57,689 bases of DNA, from assembly GCA_014384345.1 (NCBI GenBank), contig JACNGB010000023.1, forward strand, positions 1-57,689, written 5' to 3'. The first letter of the stretch is position 1; each line of letters starts with the position of its first letter. A program made the translations under genes and the position numbers. A model generated the notes under the pieces. The model had not been told where the DNA came from. It searched no databases and saw only the letters and a program-made list of their open reading frames with translations. Source of the DNA: Candidatus Thioglobus pontius. Lineage in GTDB: Bacteria; Pseudomonadota; Gammaproteobacteria; PS1; Pseudothioglobaceae. Positions 47,501 to 56,088 of the stretch are shown here, one piece after another.

Positions 47501-49006
47501 TACTGGATCACGCAGCTCGTTAACCAATGGCAGTAGCATGAATTGCAGTGTTTCCGTGCTGTAACCAAAGGCTTTTAAACGGTGAATTAGCGTATCTGGG
47601 TGAAAGCCGTGTGCTTCTAATTCACAGCCAAGCTCCGATAAGTGAATTTGTTGATCGTTTAGCCATTCTTGGTACGGGTTCTTTGTAGCAAAGTCTGCTT
47701 TGATTGCCTCATCATCGATCAGCTCACCTTTGTCAAAATCAACCAAGAACATTTTTCCTGGGCGCAACCTGCCTTTGGTTTTAACATTATCTGTTTCAAC
47801 ATCAACCACACCAACTTCAGAGGCCATAATCACACGATCATCATGCGTTAAGTAGTAGCGAGAAGGGCGTAGGCCGTTACGATCTAATACGGCGCCAATT
47901 TGATGTCCATCAGTAAAAGCGATTGAAGCTGGGCCATCCCATGGCTCCATCATATTTGAGAAATATTCATAAAAGGCTTTTTTCTCATCACTCATGTTAG
48001 TGTCGTTCTGCCAAGCTTCAGGCACCATCATTAATACTGCTTCTTGTAATGAACGACCGTTCATCATTAAAAATTCTAATACGTTATCAAAACTACCTGA
48101 ATCAGACACTTCAGTTTCAATAACTGGCAGTGTTTTTTCTAGATTGCTGGCAAATAGATCACTTTCTAGCGTACCTTCACGTGCACGCATCCAGTTGTAA
48201 TTACCCTGGCGTGTATTAATTTCACCATTGTGCGACATGTAACGACATGGCTGCGCTCTGTCCCATGATGGGAAGGTGTTGGTTGAGAATCTAGAATGCA
48301 CCATGGCCAAGTAAGTAGCATAGTCAGGATTAGATAAATCTGAATAAAAATCAAGCACTTGAGAGCCCATCAACATGCCTTTGTAGATGATAATGGTGGT
48401 TGATAAACTACACACATAAAACAACATGGCTTCAGATAAAGATTCATCCGTGCGGATTGTATGGGCCGTTTGTTTTCTAATTACAAATAAAGCACGCTCA
48501 AATGCTTGCGTGTCAATATCGTCCGCTTTTCCAACAATCAGTTGTTTAATAACAGGCTGAGACTCTCTTGCAATACCGCCTACGTCGGCCTTTTGCGTAT
48601 CAACTGGCACATCTCGCCAGCCAATAAAAGTTTGGCCTTCTTCAGCAACAGCTTGCTCCATCAGAGCCATACAATGAGCGCGCTGTGTGTCATCTTGCGG
48701 GAAGAATACGTTACCAACGGCATATTCGCCTTGAGCTACTGCTACATTAAATTGAGACTTAATCTCAGCTGCAAAGAAGTCATGCGGGATATTGGTCAAA
48801 ATACCAGCGCCATCGCCTGTATTGGCTTCACAACCACAACCACCACGGTGATCCATGCGGCTTAACATTTCTAAAGCGTCAAGTGTAATTTGATGAGACG
48901 GTTGACCCTTTACATGGGCAATAAAACCAACGCCACAGTTTTCTTTCTCGTTAGTAGGTGAGTAAAGACCGTGCGCTTTTGGTAGGTGTAATAGTTTGTT
49001 TTGCAT
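44504..49006 (-). CDS. gltB: Glutamate synthase large subunit
   Basis: GltB forms glutamate from glutamine and 2-oxoglutarate. The 1500-aa protein has a 23-residue propeptide ending before the nucleophile Cys24 (KENCGVGFIAHV), a class II glutaminase domain (LSRMDHRGGCG; HSRFSTNTFPSW), the FMN synthase domain (GRFGVTIDYLN, GHDGGTGASPLTSIKHAG), the iron-sulfur cysteines CIMMRKCHLNTCPVGIATQ, and the GXGXG beta-helix domain at the C-terminus. The small subunit gene gltD is not adjacent. A minus-strand TATAAT lies at 49052-49047. Confidence 0.97.
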   Translation of the reverse strand: MQNKLLHLPKAHGLYSPTNEKENCGVGFIAHVKGQPSHQITLDALEMLSRMDHRGGCGCEANTGDGAGILTNIPHDFFAAEIKSQFNVAVAQGEYAVGNVFFPQDDTQRAHCMALMEQAVAEEGQTFIGWRDVPVDTQKADVGGIARESQPVIKQLIVGKADDIDTQAFERALFVIRKQTAHTIRTDESLSEAMLFYVCSLSTTIIIYKGMLMGSQVLDFYSDLSNPDYATYLAMVHSRFSTNTFPSWDRAQPCRYMSHNGEINTRQGNYNWMRAREGTLESDLFASNLEKTLPVIETEVSDSGSFDNVLEFLMMNGRSLQEAVLMMVPEAWQNDTNMSDEKKAFYEYFSNMMEPWDGPASIAFTDGHQIGAVLDRNGLRPSRYYLTHDDRVIMASEVGVVDVETDNVKTKGRLRPGKMFLVDFDKGELIDDEAIKADFATKNPYQEWLNDQQIHLSELGCELEAHGFHPDTLIHRLKAFGYSTETLQFMLLPLVNELRDPVGSMGNDSALACLSDQSRIIYDYFKQLFAQVTNPAIDSIREEVVMSLRCSIGPEGNLLANNPENAHRLVVDHPILTNEETAALRHCNHRGWTSKTIDITYDINDGKKVSKLLDDICTQGSQAIKDGHSLIILSDRNIGTNRVAISSFLASSALHRYLVASHERTQVGIVVETGEAREVHHFCLMTGFGADAINPYLAFEALWQARRDEMIDIESDEAIIAAYRKGVAKGMLKVMAKMGISTLESYKGAQIFEAIGLAPEVMEKCFFETASRINGVNFDILQAESEKRHQHAYHTQTLDNLGQYHWRSGGEKHMWDPKTISNLQLAARNNDESAYWAFAKHANEEGTRNSTLRGLMSFKTGNPIALDKVEPAKEIVKRFATGAMSFGSISAESHESLAIAMNRLGGKSNTGEGGEDAKRWTPDANGDSRRSAIKQVASGRFGVTIDYLNNADEIQIKVSQGAKPGEGGELPGSKVDEGIAAIRHSTPGVGLISPPPHHDIYSIEDLSQLIFDLKRSNPEARISVKLVAEVGVGTIAAGVTKAKSDHIVIAGHDGGTGASPLTSIKHAGLPWELGLAETHQTLVMNDLRSRVVIQTDGQLKTGRDVAIGVLLGAEEFGFSTAPLITMGCIMMRKCHLNTCPVGIATQDKELRKKFTGKPEHVVNYLFMVAEELRLIMAELGFKTVNEMIGRVDMLEMNQAIEHWKQGTINLDALLTPAQKPHANAGTYQTEIQDHQLELQLDNTLFEQSKSVVNDDQPVTIESKITNVDRAVGAMLSSRLVKARGSNTLADDSVHIKFNGSAGQSLGAFMAKGITLEVEGDANDYVGKGLSGGKVIVYPPKNSSFNAQDEIIAGNVCGYGATGGEIYLSGCVSERFCVRNSGVTAVVEGIGDHGCEYMTGGRVTVLGEVGRNFGAGMSGGIAYIYNPNNTFKAMVNPIMIDLDPMDDEAQAELKTFVTNHAKFTGSAVAQHILDNWDEELMHFIKVMPKDFKRVLAENAKK

Positions 49007-49046
49007 AGTTAAAAATCTACAAAATATAAATCGAAAAATTCTGTCA

Positions 49047-49052
49047 ATTATA
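49047..49052 (-). promoter_or_regulatory. -10 box of gltB
   Basis: TATAAT on the minus strand (49052-49047) lies about 40 nt before the gltB start. No strong -35 box or Shine-Dalgarno sequence was seen. Confidence 0.4.
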
Positions 49053-49160
49053 TCCTAAAACGTTCGGCTTAATAAGTTGAAATCCCCTAGTGTCCGAGTG
49101 ACTTTCATCGCATTAATAAGGTAGAATATTGACATATTTTTTTAAGCAATTTAGACCAGT

Positions 49161-49913
49161 ATGTTAGCGGTTATTTCCCCTTCCAAAACTCAGGATTTTT
49201 CCAAGCCTGATATCCGTGATTATTCTACAGCTCGTCAATTAGATGAGTCTACCTCTTTGGTTGGCATCTTAAAAAAGAAGAGCCAGGAAGAGTTATCTAA
49301 GCTGATGTCAATTAGTGAAAAGCTAGCTAAATTAAATTATGATCGATTTCAAAATTTTTCTATTCCTTTTAATTTTGACAACGCCAAACAAGCGTTATTA
49401 GCTTTTAAGGGTGATGTTTATAACGGTATTGATGCGCCCAATTTAAGCAAAAAAGATCTGGTTTTTGCACAAGATAATTTACGCATGTTATCGGGCTTGT
49501 ATGGCGTGGTTAGGCCACTAGATTTAATCATGCCTTATCGATTAGAAATGGGCACTAAATTGGAAAACCCCAAAGGTAAAAATTTATACAAATTCTGGGG
49601 TGATAAAATCTCGCAAGTGCTTAATGAAGACGAGTCAGAAGTTATTATCAATCTGGCTTCTAATGAGTATTTTAAAGGGATTGATCAAACCGCGTTAAAC
49701 GCTAAAATTATCAATATCGTCTTTAAGGAGTTTAAAGGCGATAAATATAAAATTATTGGTATATATGCCAAGCGTGCTCGCGGATTAATGGTGCAATATA
49801 TGATTAAAAATCGCATTCAAAATCCGCAAGATTTAAAAGCGTTTAATTGGGAAGAGTATCAATTTAAGGAAGAATTATCAGACGCTAAAACATGGGTGTT
49901 TACACGGGGCTAA
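49161..49913 (+). CDS. yaaA: YaaA-family peroxide stress protein
   Basis: E. coli YaaA limits free iron and DNA damage during peroxide stress. The 250-aa protein has the family opening MLAVISPSKTQDF, NYDRFQNFSIPF, KGDVYNGIDA, LSGLYGVVRPLDLIMPYRLE, NLYKFWGDKI, INLASNEYF and KRARGLMVQYMI. Length is typical. comF starts 22 nt before its stop. Confidence 0.93.
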   Translation: MLAVISPSKTQDFSKPDIRDYSTARQLDESTSLVGILKKKSQEELSKLMSISEKLAKLNYDRFQNFSIPFNFDNAKQALLAFKGDVYNGIDAPNLSKKDLVFAQDNLRMLSGLYGVVRPLDLIMPYRLEMGTKLENPKGKNLYKFWGDKISQVLNEDESEVIINLASNEYFKGIDQTALNAKIINIVFKEFKGDKYKIIGIYAKRARGLMVQYMIKNRIQNPQDLKAFNWEEYQFKEELSDAKTWVFTRG

Positions 49914-50569
49914 TACCAAAACAAACCTGTGCGCTTTGCACTGAGCAAGCGCAATTTTGCGTCTGTCAAACTTGTGAACAAAGCTTTTCCAGTAGCCATC
50001 ATCGCTGCCGCTCATGCGCTACACCTTTAAGCTCTGATTTGAATTTTTGCGGCGCTTGCTTGAGCCATTCTCCACTATTTTCCAATGCGTACACTTTATA
50101 TGATTATTCTGGCAGTTGCGCTCAACTAATCAAACACTTTAAGTTTGATCGCCAGCTTTGCATTGGCGATTTCTTTGCGCATCGTCTTTATGATAGATTC
50201 ATGGACATTATTGCCAGCCATGGTAAGTATGACGCCATTATCCCTTTGCCACTCAGCAAACAACGTTTGCGTGAACGTGGCTACAATCAAACGCATGAAC
50301 TATTAAGAATAATTGCTAAAAAGACCAATGTGTTGATTGATAAAACCAGTGTGAGGCGTACCAAAGCGACAAAGGCACTATCAACTTTGGATTTAAAAGA
50401 GCGGCACAGCGAAATTAAAAATGCTTTTAGTGCTAAAGATATGACTTACAACAAAGTGTTGTTAGTAGATGATGTAATGACAACAGGTGCAAGCTTAAAT
50501 GAGCTGGCAAAAACTGTGATTAAGGCTGGAGTTAAGTCTTGCGATGTATTAACGGTTGCTAGAGCGTAG
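49892..50569 (+). CDS. comF: ComF-family phosphoribosyltransferase-like protein
   Basis: ComF proteins aid DNA uptake during natural transformation. The 225-aa protein has N-terminal cysteine pairs (CALCTEQAQFC, CRSCATPLSS, CGAC), probably a zinc site, then LPLSKQRLRERGYNQTHELL and the PRPP-binding loop VLLVDDVMTTGASLNE. It overlaps yaaA by 22 nt. With dprA at 17.7 kb this gives two competence-related genes in the window. Confidence 0.9.
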   Translation: MGVYTGLIPKQTCALCTEQAQFCVCQTCEQSFSSSHHRCRSCATPLSSDLNFCGACLSHSPLFSNAYTLYDYSGSCAQLIKHFKFDRQLCIGDFFAHRLYDRFMDIIASHGKYDAIIPLPLSKQRLRERGYNQTHELLRIIAKKTNVLIDKTSVRRTKATKALSTLDLKERHSEIKNAFSAKDMTYNKVLLVDDVMTTGASLNELAKTVIKAGVKSCDVLTVARA

Positions 50570-50574
50570 TAGTG

Positions 50575-51498
50575 TTAAAAGGCACTTACTCCGGCAATAC
50601 CTTGGGCGCCAAGATTTATAGTTTTGTCCAAATCTTCAAGCCCCATGCCGCCTAAAAAATACACTGGAATGTTAAGTTTATTGACGACTTCTTGGGCTGC
50701 ATCCCAACCAAGTGGCACAGTATCAGGATGAGTTTGTGTGGCTTGAACCGGTGAAATAACCACAAAATCCGCACCCAATTCTTGGGCTTGTAATGCTTCT
50801 TTGAGGTTGTGAGTAGATGCGCCGAGCAGCTTGCTCTTATCACAAGGTCTTTTATTGAGTTTTAACATCTCGCCCGTTGTAATATGCCAGCCATCACAAT
50901 AGACTTCATCAAAAGTTTTGTTGGGTATATTGAGCAATAACTTAATGTTATGTTGTTGGCATTTATTGTTAAGTTCTGTGATAAATGCTTTATCTAGCTC
51001 AATTTTGCTTCGAAGTTGAATTAGCTCAATATCTTGCGTCATTTTTTCGTTAAATTTTTCCATCCAGGCCGCGCTTTGATGATTGCTTGATGGGGTAATC
51101 CAGTATTTGTTTGGCAGAGTGATTGAATCAATAAAGGCTTTCATGGTGGGTAATAAATTAAAAGTTGATAATTGTTCAACGGAACTCCAGGTAATTTCTT
51201 GACCTTCGATACCTTGAGGTGTGTATTGATATTGATTGATATTATAAATATTCAACTCAACTATTCTGTCTTTATATTGATGAGTCATGGTTTGATGTAG
51301 AGAAAGCTGACTGACTGTTATGCCCAGCTCTTCATTTAACTCTCGAGAAATAGCATCCTCTGGCGACTCACCTTGTTCAATTTTGCCACCAGGAAGCTCC
51401 CAAAATCCACCCATGAACTGGTGATCTTGCCTTTTGGCGATCAATATTTGCCCTGAGTCATTGCGTAAAACGCCAACAACAGCCTTGATTGTCTTCAT
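50575..51498 (-). CDS. Nudix hydrolase fused to ThiE-like domain
   Basis: The 307-aa protein has an N-terminal MutT/Nudix domain with the full box GGKIEQGESPEDAISRELNE + ELGI (residues about 37-60). The C-terminal half (about 140-307) is a thiamine phosphate synthase-like TIM barrel (ELGADFVVISPVQATQTHPD; YFLGGMGLEDLDKTINLGA). This fusion is common in gammaproteobacteria, usually annotated as MutT with 8-oxo-dGTPase activity; the role of the ThiE-like half is unclear. Confidence 0.88.
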   Translation of the reverse strand: MKTIKAVVGVLRNDSGQILIAKRQDHQFMGGFWELPGGKIEQGESPEDAISRELNEELGITVSQLSLHQTMTHQYKDRIVELNIYNINQYQYTPQGIEGQEITWSSVEQLSTFNLLPTMKAFIDSITLPNKYWITPSSNHQSAAWMEKFNEKMTQDIELIQLRSKIELDKAFITELNNKCQQHNIKLLLNIPNKTFDEVYCDGWHITTGEMLKLNKRPCDKSKLLGASTHNLKEALQAQELGADFVVISPVQATQTHPDTVPLGWDAAQEVVNKLNIPVYFLGGMGLEDLDKTINLGAQGIAGVSAF

Positions 51499-51510
51499 TT
51501 GTTAAGCTAA

Positions 51511-51519
51511 TGGTAAAAT
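51511..51519 (+). promoter_or_regulatory. Extended -10 element of gshA
   Basis: TGGTAAAAT at 51511-51519 is an extended -10 motif 27 nt before the TTG start; the same sequence precedes rpmH on the other strand. Confidence 0.4.
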
Positions 51520-51545
51520 AACGCTTATTTTAGTTCGTTAATCCT

Positions 51546-53087
51546 TTGAATATAGCGCAAAAAATTCAATTACTTAAGCCTCACGCCCAATTGCTTTCAG
51601 GCAATTTAATGGGCATTGAAAAAGAGGGGTTGCGGGTTTCTAGAAAGGGCGGATTATCACAAGCGCCACATCCAAAAAACCTAGGTTGCGCGTTAACACA
51701 TCCAAATATCACCACTGATTTTTCAGAATCACTGCTTGAATTGGTTACCCCGCCACTGCCTGATGCTAAGTCGGTACTTAATTTTTTGCAAGATACGCAA
51801 CATTATTTATATTGTCGTTTACCCAAGGATCAGAATTTTTGGCCGGCAAGTATGCCCTGTGTTATTCGAGGAGAGACCTATATTCCTATTGCCCAATACG
51901 GATCAAGCAATCGAGCAAAGATGAAAACGGTTTACCGCCAGGGATTGGCCAATCGTTATGGCAGTGTGATGCAAACCATAGCTGGCATTCATTTTAACTA
52001 TTCATTCTCAACAGAGTTTATTAAGCAGTGCTGTTTGTTCTCGAACGTTGAGCAAAGTCAAGACGAAGCCTATATGGCGCTTACTCGAAATGTAGTGCGC
52101 TACGGTTGGATTGTGCCTTATTTATTTGGCGCCTCTCCAGCAGTGTGTAAGTCATTTTTAAAGGGTTATCACCAGCATTCATTAGTTGAATTTAACGACT
52201 CTACTTTGTATGAGCCTTATGCGACCTCCTTGCGTATGGGCGATATTGGTTATCAAAATCTACGCGAGGATGAGGCAGGTGTAAAGGCTAACTATAATTC
52301 TTTGGATCATTATATTCATTCGTTGAAGTCAGGTATGTCAGCCAGCTGTAGTGAATATGAGCGTATCGGTATTAAAAAAAATGGTCATTATCAGCAGCTT
52401 AATACCAATATTCTGCAAATTGAAAATGAATATTATGCGTCAGTTCGCCCTAAGCCGCTGGTTAAAGCAGGCCAGAAGCCATTAGACAGTTTGAGTGATC
52501 AAGGCATTGCCTATATTGAACTCAGATCTTTAGATGTTAATCCATCATTACCTATGGGTATTGATGAGCAGCAAATTCATTTCTTGGAAGTGTTTTTATT
52601 ATTTTGTTTGTTAAAAGAATCGCCCGCTATTTCCACTAGGGAGCAATTTGAAATTGATGGTAATGATCAGTTAATCGCTCATGAAGGGCGCAAACCAAAC
52701 TTAACACTCAAACATCAATCTAAAGAGGTTTCAATTGCTGAATTTGGCAGTCAGCTTGCCACTGATTTAGAGCTGTGTGCTGCGCTGTTTGGCAAAGACT
52801 ATCAAACACAGGTGAGTGATATTTGTAGACGTTTTTCCAATCCTGAATTAACACCTTCAGCGCAAATGCTTGAGCGAATGCGTAATAAAAATCAAGGATT
52901 TTTTGATGATACTAATACATTTGCCAAGCAATATCGTCGCGAATTTTTAGCTAATGATATTAATCAGATACACTTTGATTATCTTGATGCTCAAGCAAAA
53001 TCATCTTGCAAACGTCAGCGTGAGATTGAAGAGTCTGATACCATAGGCTTTGATGAGTTTTTATCCCAGTATTTTGAACAAACTTAA
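51546..53087 (+). CDS. gshA: Glutamate-cysteine ligase
   Basis: GshA makes gamma-glutamylcysteine for glutathione. The 513-aa protein has LMGIEKEGLRVSRKGGLSQ, ALTHPNITTDFSESLLEL, IAGIHFNYSFS, PYLFGASPAVC and IAYIELRSLDVNPSLPMG, matching the E. coli class I family and length. It uses a TTG start: the next ATG would remove conserved sequence. The stop is now 166 nt before mnmE because of an inserted MITE. Confidence 0.94.
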   Translation: MNIAQKIQLLKPHAQLLSGNLMGIEKEGLRVSRKGGLSQAPHPKNLGCALTHPNITTDFSESLLELVTPPLPDAKSVLNFLQDTQHYLYCRLPKDQNFWPASMPCVIRGETYIPIAQYGSSNRAKMKTVYRQGLANRYGSVMQTIAGIHFNYSFSTEFIKQCCLFSNVEQSQDEAYMALTRNVVRYGWIVPYLFGASPAVCKSFLKGYHQHSLVEFNDSTLYEPYATSLRMGDIGYQNLREDEAGVKANYNSLDHYIHSLKSGMSASCSEYERIGIKKNGHYQQLNTNILQIENEYYASVRPKPLVKAGQKPLDSLSDQGIAYIELRSLDVNPSLPMGIDEQQIHFLEVFLLFCLLKESPAISTREQFEIDGNDQLIAHEGRKPNLTLKHQSKEVSIAEFGSQLATDLELCAALFGKDYQTQVSDICRRFSNPELTPSAQMLERMRNKNQGFFDDTNTFAKQYRREFLANDINQIHFDYLDAQAKSSCKRQREIEESDTIGFDEFLSQYFEQT

Positions 53088-53093
53088 CTATGA

Positions 53094-53253
53094 GGGCACC
53101 TCCAAAAACCCCAATACAATTTATGAAACACATAAAACCGCACCTTTTTCAGCCAAAAATTCATCAAATAACTAGCTATTCTATTAATTTTTGGCTGAAA
53201 AATGTACTATTTTCTGCATTCCCTAAATCGCACCGGGGTTTCTGGAGGTGTCC
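53094..53253. mobile_element. 160-bp MITE inserted at the mnmE start codon
   Basis: GGGCACCTCCAAAAACCCC (53094-53112) and GGGGTTTCTGGAGGTGTCC (53235-53253) are terminal inverted repeats with two mismatches. An inner perfect 17-bp repeat lies at 53145-53161 and 53186-53202. A four-base target duplication ATGA flanks it (53090-53093 and 53254-53257). There is no coding capacity. The right repeat places GGAGGTG immediately before the mnmE ATG. Confidence 0.8.
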
Positions 53254-53257
53254 ATGA
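53244..53257 (+). promoter_or_regulatory. mnmE ribosome binding site supplied by the MITE
   Basis: GGAGGTG (53244-53250) is a near-perfect anti-16S match ending three bases before ATG 53254. All of it belongs to the right terminal repeat of the MITE, and the ATG belongs to the target-site duplication. Confidence 0.75.
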
Positions 53258-54597
53258 GCCATAGCGAATCAACCATTTGTGCATTAGCCAGTAGTATTGG
53301 TAAAGGCGGCATTGGTGTCGTGCGCGTTTCAGGCCCACTTTGTCAAGCCATTGCTGAACAAATGTTAGGGTTTGTGCCCAAGGCTCGTTATGCGCATTAT
53401 GGTTCATTTTTTAATCAAGATAAGGTAGAAATTGATCAAGGTATTGCGTTATATTTCCCTGGCCCTCATTCATTTACAGGCGAGGATGTTCTAGAGTTTC
53501 AAGGGCATGGCGGCATAAGTGTTATGCGTTCATTGCTGGAATCTGCCATTGGGCTTGGCGCCCAAGCAGCAACGCCGGGTGAGTTTTCAAAGCGCGCCTT
53601 TTTAAATGGAAAAATGGATTTGGTGCAGGCAGAAGCAGTAGCTGACTTGATTGACGCCAACTCTGAGCAAGCTTCACGCTCTGCACTTAGATCGTTAACC
53701 GGTGTGTTTTCAGCACAGGTTAATGCGCTGACTCGATCTATTATTGACTTGCGTATTTTTGTTGAGGCGACCATTGATTTTTCAGATGAAGAAATTGATT
53801 TTCTGCAATCTGAACAGGTGAAAGAAAAAACTCAGGCCATTAAAGTAGAAATTGAGCAAATTCTACACTCGGCCAATCAAGGTGCTATTTTGAGAGAGGG
53901 GCTTAATGTGGCCATTGCGGGAAAGCCAAATGCGGGCAAATCTTCTTTACTAAATGCATTAACGCAACGTTCTAGTGCGATTGTGACAGATATTGCTGGC
54001 ACCACCCGAGACGTGTTGCGTGAAACCATTCATATTAATGGCATGCCGCTCAATATTATTGATACTGCAGGATTGCATGATAGTGATGATGTGGTTGAAC
54101 AAGAGGGCATTAAAAGAGCGCGCGACGTAATTGCCAATGCAGATGTGGTGTTAATGATGTATGACGCACAAGATCAAAATCCTGATTTTTCTTTATTGCC
54201 AGATAATATTCAATATAAAAATTTACTCATTATTAAGAATAAGGTTGATTTAACCAATGAGTCTATTGAAAAAACCATGGTTGATGGCTCGACCCAATTG
54301 TCAATTTGTGCAAAAGAGACTAAAGGTATTGAGCTGCTTAGACAAGAGCTGTCAGATATTGCCGGTCTTGATAGCGGTGCAGAAGGCGTTGTGCTGGCTA
54401 GAAAACGCCATATTATTGCACTTGAAGAATCACAGAATAGTATTAACAACGCACTACTTCAGCTTGAAGGTGGCGCTGTTGAGTTAATGGCTGAAGATTT
54501 GCGCCATGCAGGGGTTGCTATGGGTAGTATTACTGGTGAATTCTCTTCAGATGATTTATTAGGCGAAATTTTTTCTTCTTTTTGTATTGGTAAGTAG
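53254..54597 (+). CDS. mnmE: tRNA modification GTPase MnmE
   Basis: MnmE with MnmG modifies wobble uridines of tRNA. The 447-aa protein has TICALASSIGKGGIGVVRVS, the P-loop AGKPNAGKSSLLNAL, GTTRDVL, DTAGLHDSDD, NKVDL and the C-terminal CIGK with its essential Cys. I chose ATG 53254, which has the MITE-derived Shine-Dalgarno sequence; the GTG at 53248 lies inside the element. mnmE is usually beside yidC, but here it is about 36 kb away. Confidence 0.95.
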   Translation: MSHSESTICALASSIGKGGIGVVRVSGPLCQAIAEQMLGFVPKARYAHYGSFFNQDKVEIDQGIALYFPGPHSFTGEDVLEFQGHGGISVMRSLLESAIGLGAQAATPGEFSKRAFLNGKMDLVQAEAVADLIDANSEQASRSALRSLTGVFSAQVNALTRSIIDLRIFVEATIDFSDEEIDFLQSEQVKEKTQAIKVEIEQILHSANQGAILREGLNVAIAGKPNAGKSSLLNALTQRSSAIVTDIAGTTRDVLRETIHINGMPLNIIDTAGLHDSDDVVEQEGIKRARDVIANADVVLMMYDAQDQNPDFSLLPDNIQYKNLLIIKNKVDLTNESIEKTMVDGSTQLSICAKETKGIELLRQELSDIAGLDSGAEGVVLARKRHIIALEESQNSINNALLQLEGGAVELMAEDLRHAGVAMGSITGEFSSDDLLGEIFSSFCIGK

Positions 54598-54606
54598 TTA
54601 GGTGCT

Positions 54607-56085
54607 ATGAATATTAATTACAAGTTCTATCTATACTTTATGGTGACAGCGTTATTATCGCCTATCTTGGTGATGGAGATTTTAGCTGCCTATGAAACAC
54701 AGAAAGCTATGGATATCTTGTTGGTTGTTTTAATCTTGGTTGCATATCTTGGCTTGTATTTATCAATACGCAAGGATTTCTTACTGCCATTTGCTGATTT
54801 GCAGCAATGGGTGTCTGGATACAAAACCAACCAAAATATCCGTCTAGAGGAAGTGCAGCAAACTTCATTTCAACCAGTGGCCAGTGCAATCAACCATTTG
54901 ATTGATGAAAATCAACATCTTTATGATGACATGGAAGGGATTTTAAAAAAACAGATTCAGCGCTTGAGTCAAAAGTCTGCTTCTTTAGAGACCTTATATA
55001 GTGTCTCTTCTAAACTAAATAAATTGCATTCAACCGAAGAATTATTTGACTATTTCTTGGGCATGTTTGTCAAGATGACAGGAGCAAGCTCTGGTGCTGC
55101 TCGAAGTTTGGCAGATGATGGCGAGCTGTATCTAGTGGCACAACGTGGCGTGATTGATTCACAAGGCCAAGAGTTGCACGTATTAAATAGTGATTGTTTT
55201 TGTGGTGAAGTGGCAATGGCCGAGCAGGCCGGCGTGCAATTTAGTGTGTATAACTGTGCTAAGTGCGTTGGCAATCAGTCTAAAAAAATTGCTGATGTTG
55301 GCACCATTTTTATTCCACTGCGTCATCATGGAAAAACCCTAGGTATTTTTAACTTGTTTTTTGATCAAGAGCCTTCACTAGTTTATGATGAGCGTGCTTT
55401 GTTAGAATCAATTGCTGAAAATATTGCAGTTGCACTCGACAAATCAGCCTTGGATGAGCAAACTAAGCGTATGGAGCTATCTCAAGAGCGACTATTCTTA
55501 TCTCAAGAAATCCATGATTCATTGGCTCAAACTATTTATAGCCTGAAGTTACAGGTGAGTGTTTTGGGTAATTCGCTTAAGCAGGCTAAGCAACTAGATG
55601 CCTATCATCAAATTGAGGCACTACAAGGTAATATTACTCAGGCTAATCAGGAGTTGCGCGAACTTATGTGTAATTTTAGGGTGCCACTAGACCCTAAAGG
55701 CATAGAGGTTTCGTTGGAAAACTTGGTTAATCGCTTTAAATCAGAAGAAGGGATAGCTACCTATTTACAGGTTGAAGGTAAATTTAAAGTGACGCCAGAG
55801 GTTGAGATGCAAATTATGCGTATTACTCAAGAAGCATTATCAAATATTCGCAAGCATGCTAAGGCGCGTAACGTGAGAATTTTGCTTTCAGCTCAGCCTA
55901 AATGTCAACTATTAATTGAAGATGACGGCGTGGGCTTTGTAAAAGATCAAAATACCAGTGAAGTAATGGGGAATAATATTGGCATGAATATTATGCAAGA
56001 GCGTGCTCAGCGAGTGGGCGCACATATTGAAGTAGAGTCAGAAGTAGATGAAGGCACTCGTATTACGGTAAGTTTTGAGAAATAA
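54607..56085 (+). CDS. NarX-like sensor histidine kinase with cysteine-containing GAF domain
   Basis: The 492-aa protein has two N-terminal membrane helices (about 8-28 and 36-53) with only a short periplasmic loop, a HAMP-like/coiled region to about 125, and a GAF domain (about 130-270). The kinase part is HisKA_3 with EIHDSLAQTIYSLKLQ (His303) and an ATPase domain (ALSNIRKHAKARNV, EDDGVGF, GMNIMQERAQRVGAHI). Cys197, Cys199, Cys217 and Cys220 (SDCFCGE, NCAKC) in the GAF domain could bind a metal or iron-sulfur cluster. It lies nine nt after mnmE and before its response regulator. Confidence 0.88.
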   Translation: MNINYKFYLYFMVTALLSPILVMEILAAYETQKAMDILLVVLILVAYLGLYLSIRKDFLLPFADLQQWVSGYKTNQNIRLEEVQQTSFQPVASAINHLIDENQHLYDDMEGILKKQIQRLSQKSASLETLYSVSSKLNKLHSTEELFDYFLGMFVKMTGASSGAARSLADDGELYLVAQRGVIDSQGQELHVLNSDCFCGEVAMAEQAGVQFSVYNCAKCVGNQSKKIADVGTIFIPLRHHGKTLGIFNLFFDQEPSLVYDERALLESIAENIAVALDKSALDEQTKRMELSQERLFLSQEIHDSLAQTIYSLKLQVSVLGNSLKQAKQLDAYHQIEALQGNITQANQELRELMCNFRVPLDPKGIEVSLENLVNRFKSEEGIATYLQVEGKFKVTPEVEMQIMRITQEALSNIRKHAKARNVRILLSAQPKCQLLIEDDGVGFVKDQNTSEVMGNNIGMNIMQERAQRVGAHIEVESEVDEGTRITVSFEK

Positions 56086-56088
56086 AAA

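Noticed and set aside
53207-53407. Minus-strand frame across the MITE and mnmE 5' end
   Set aside because: It crosses an element boundary and the conserved mnmE start, with no recognisable product.
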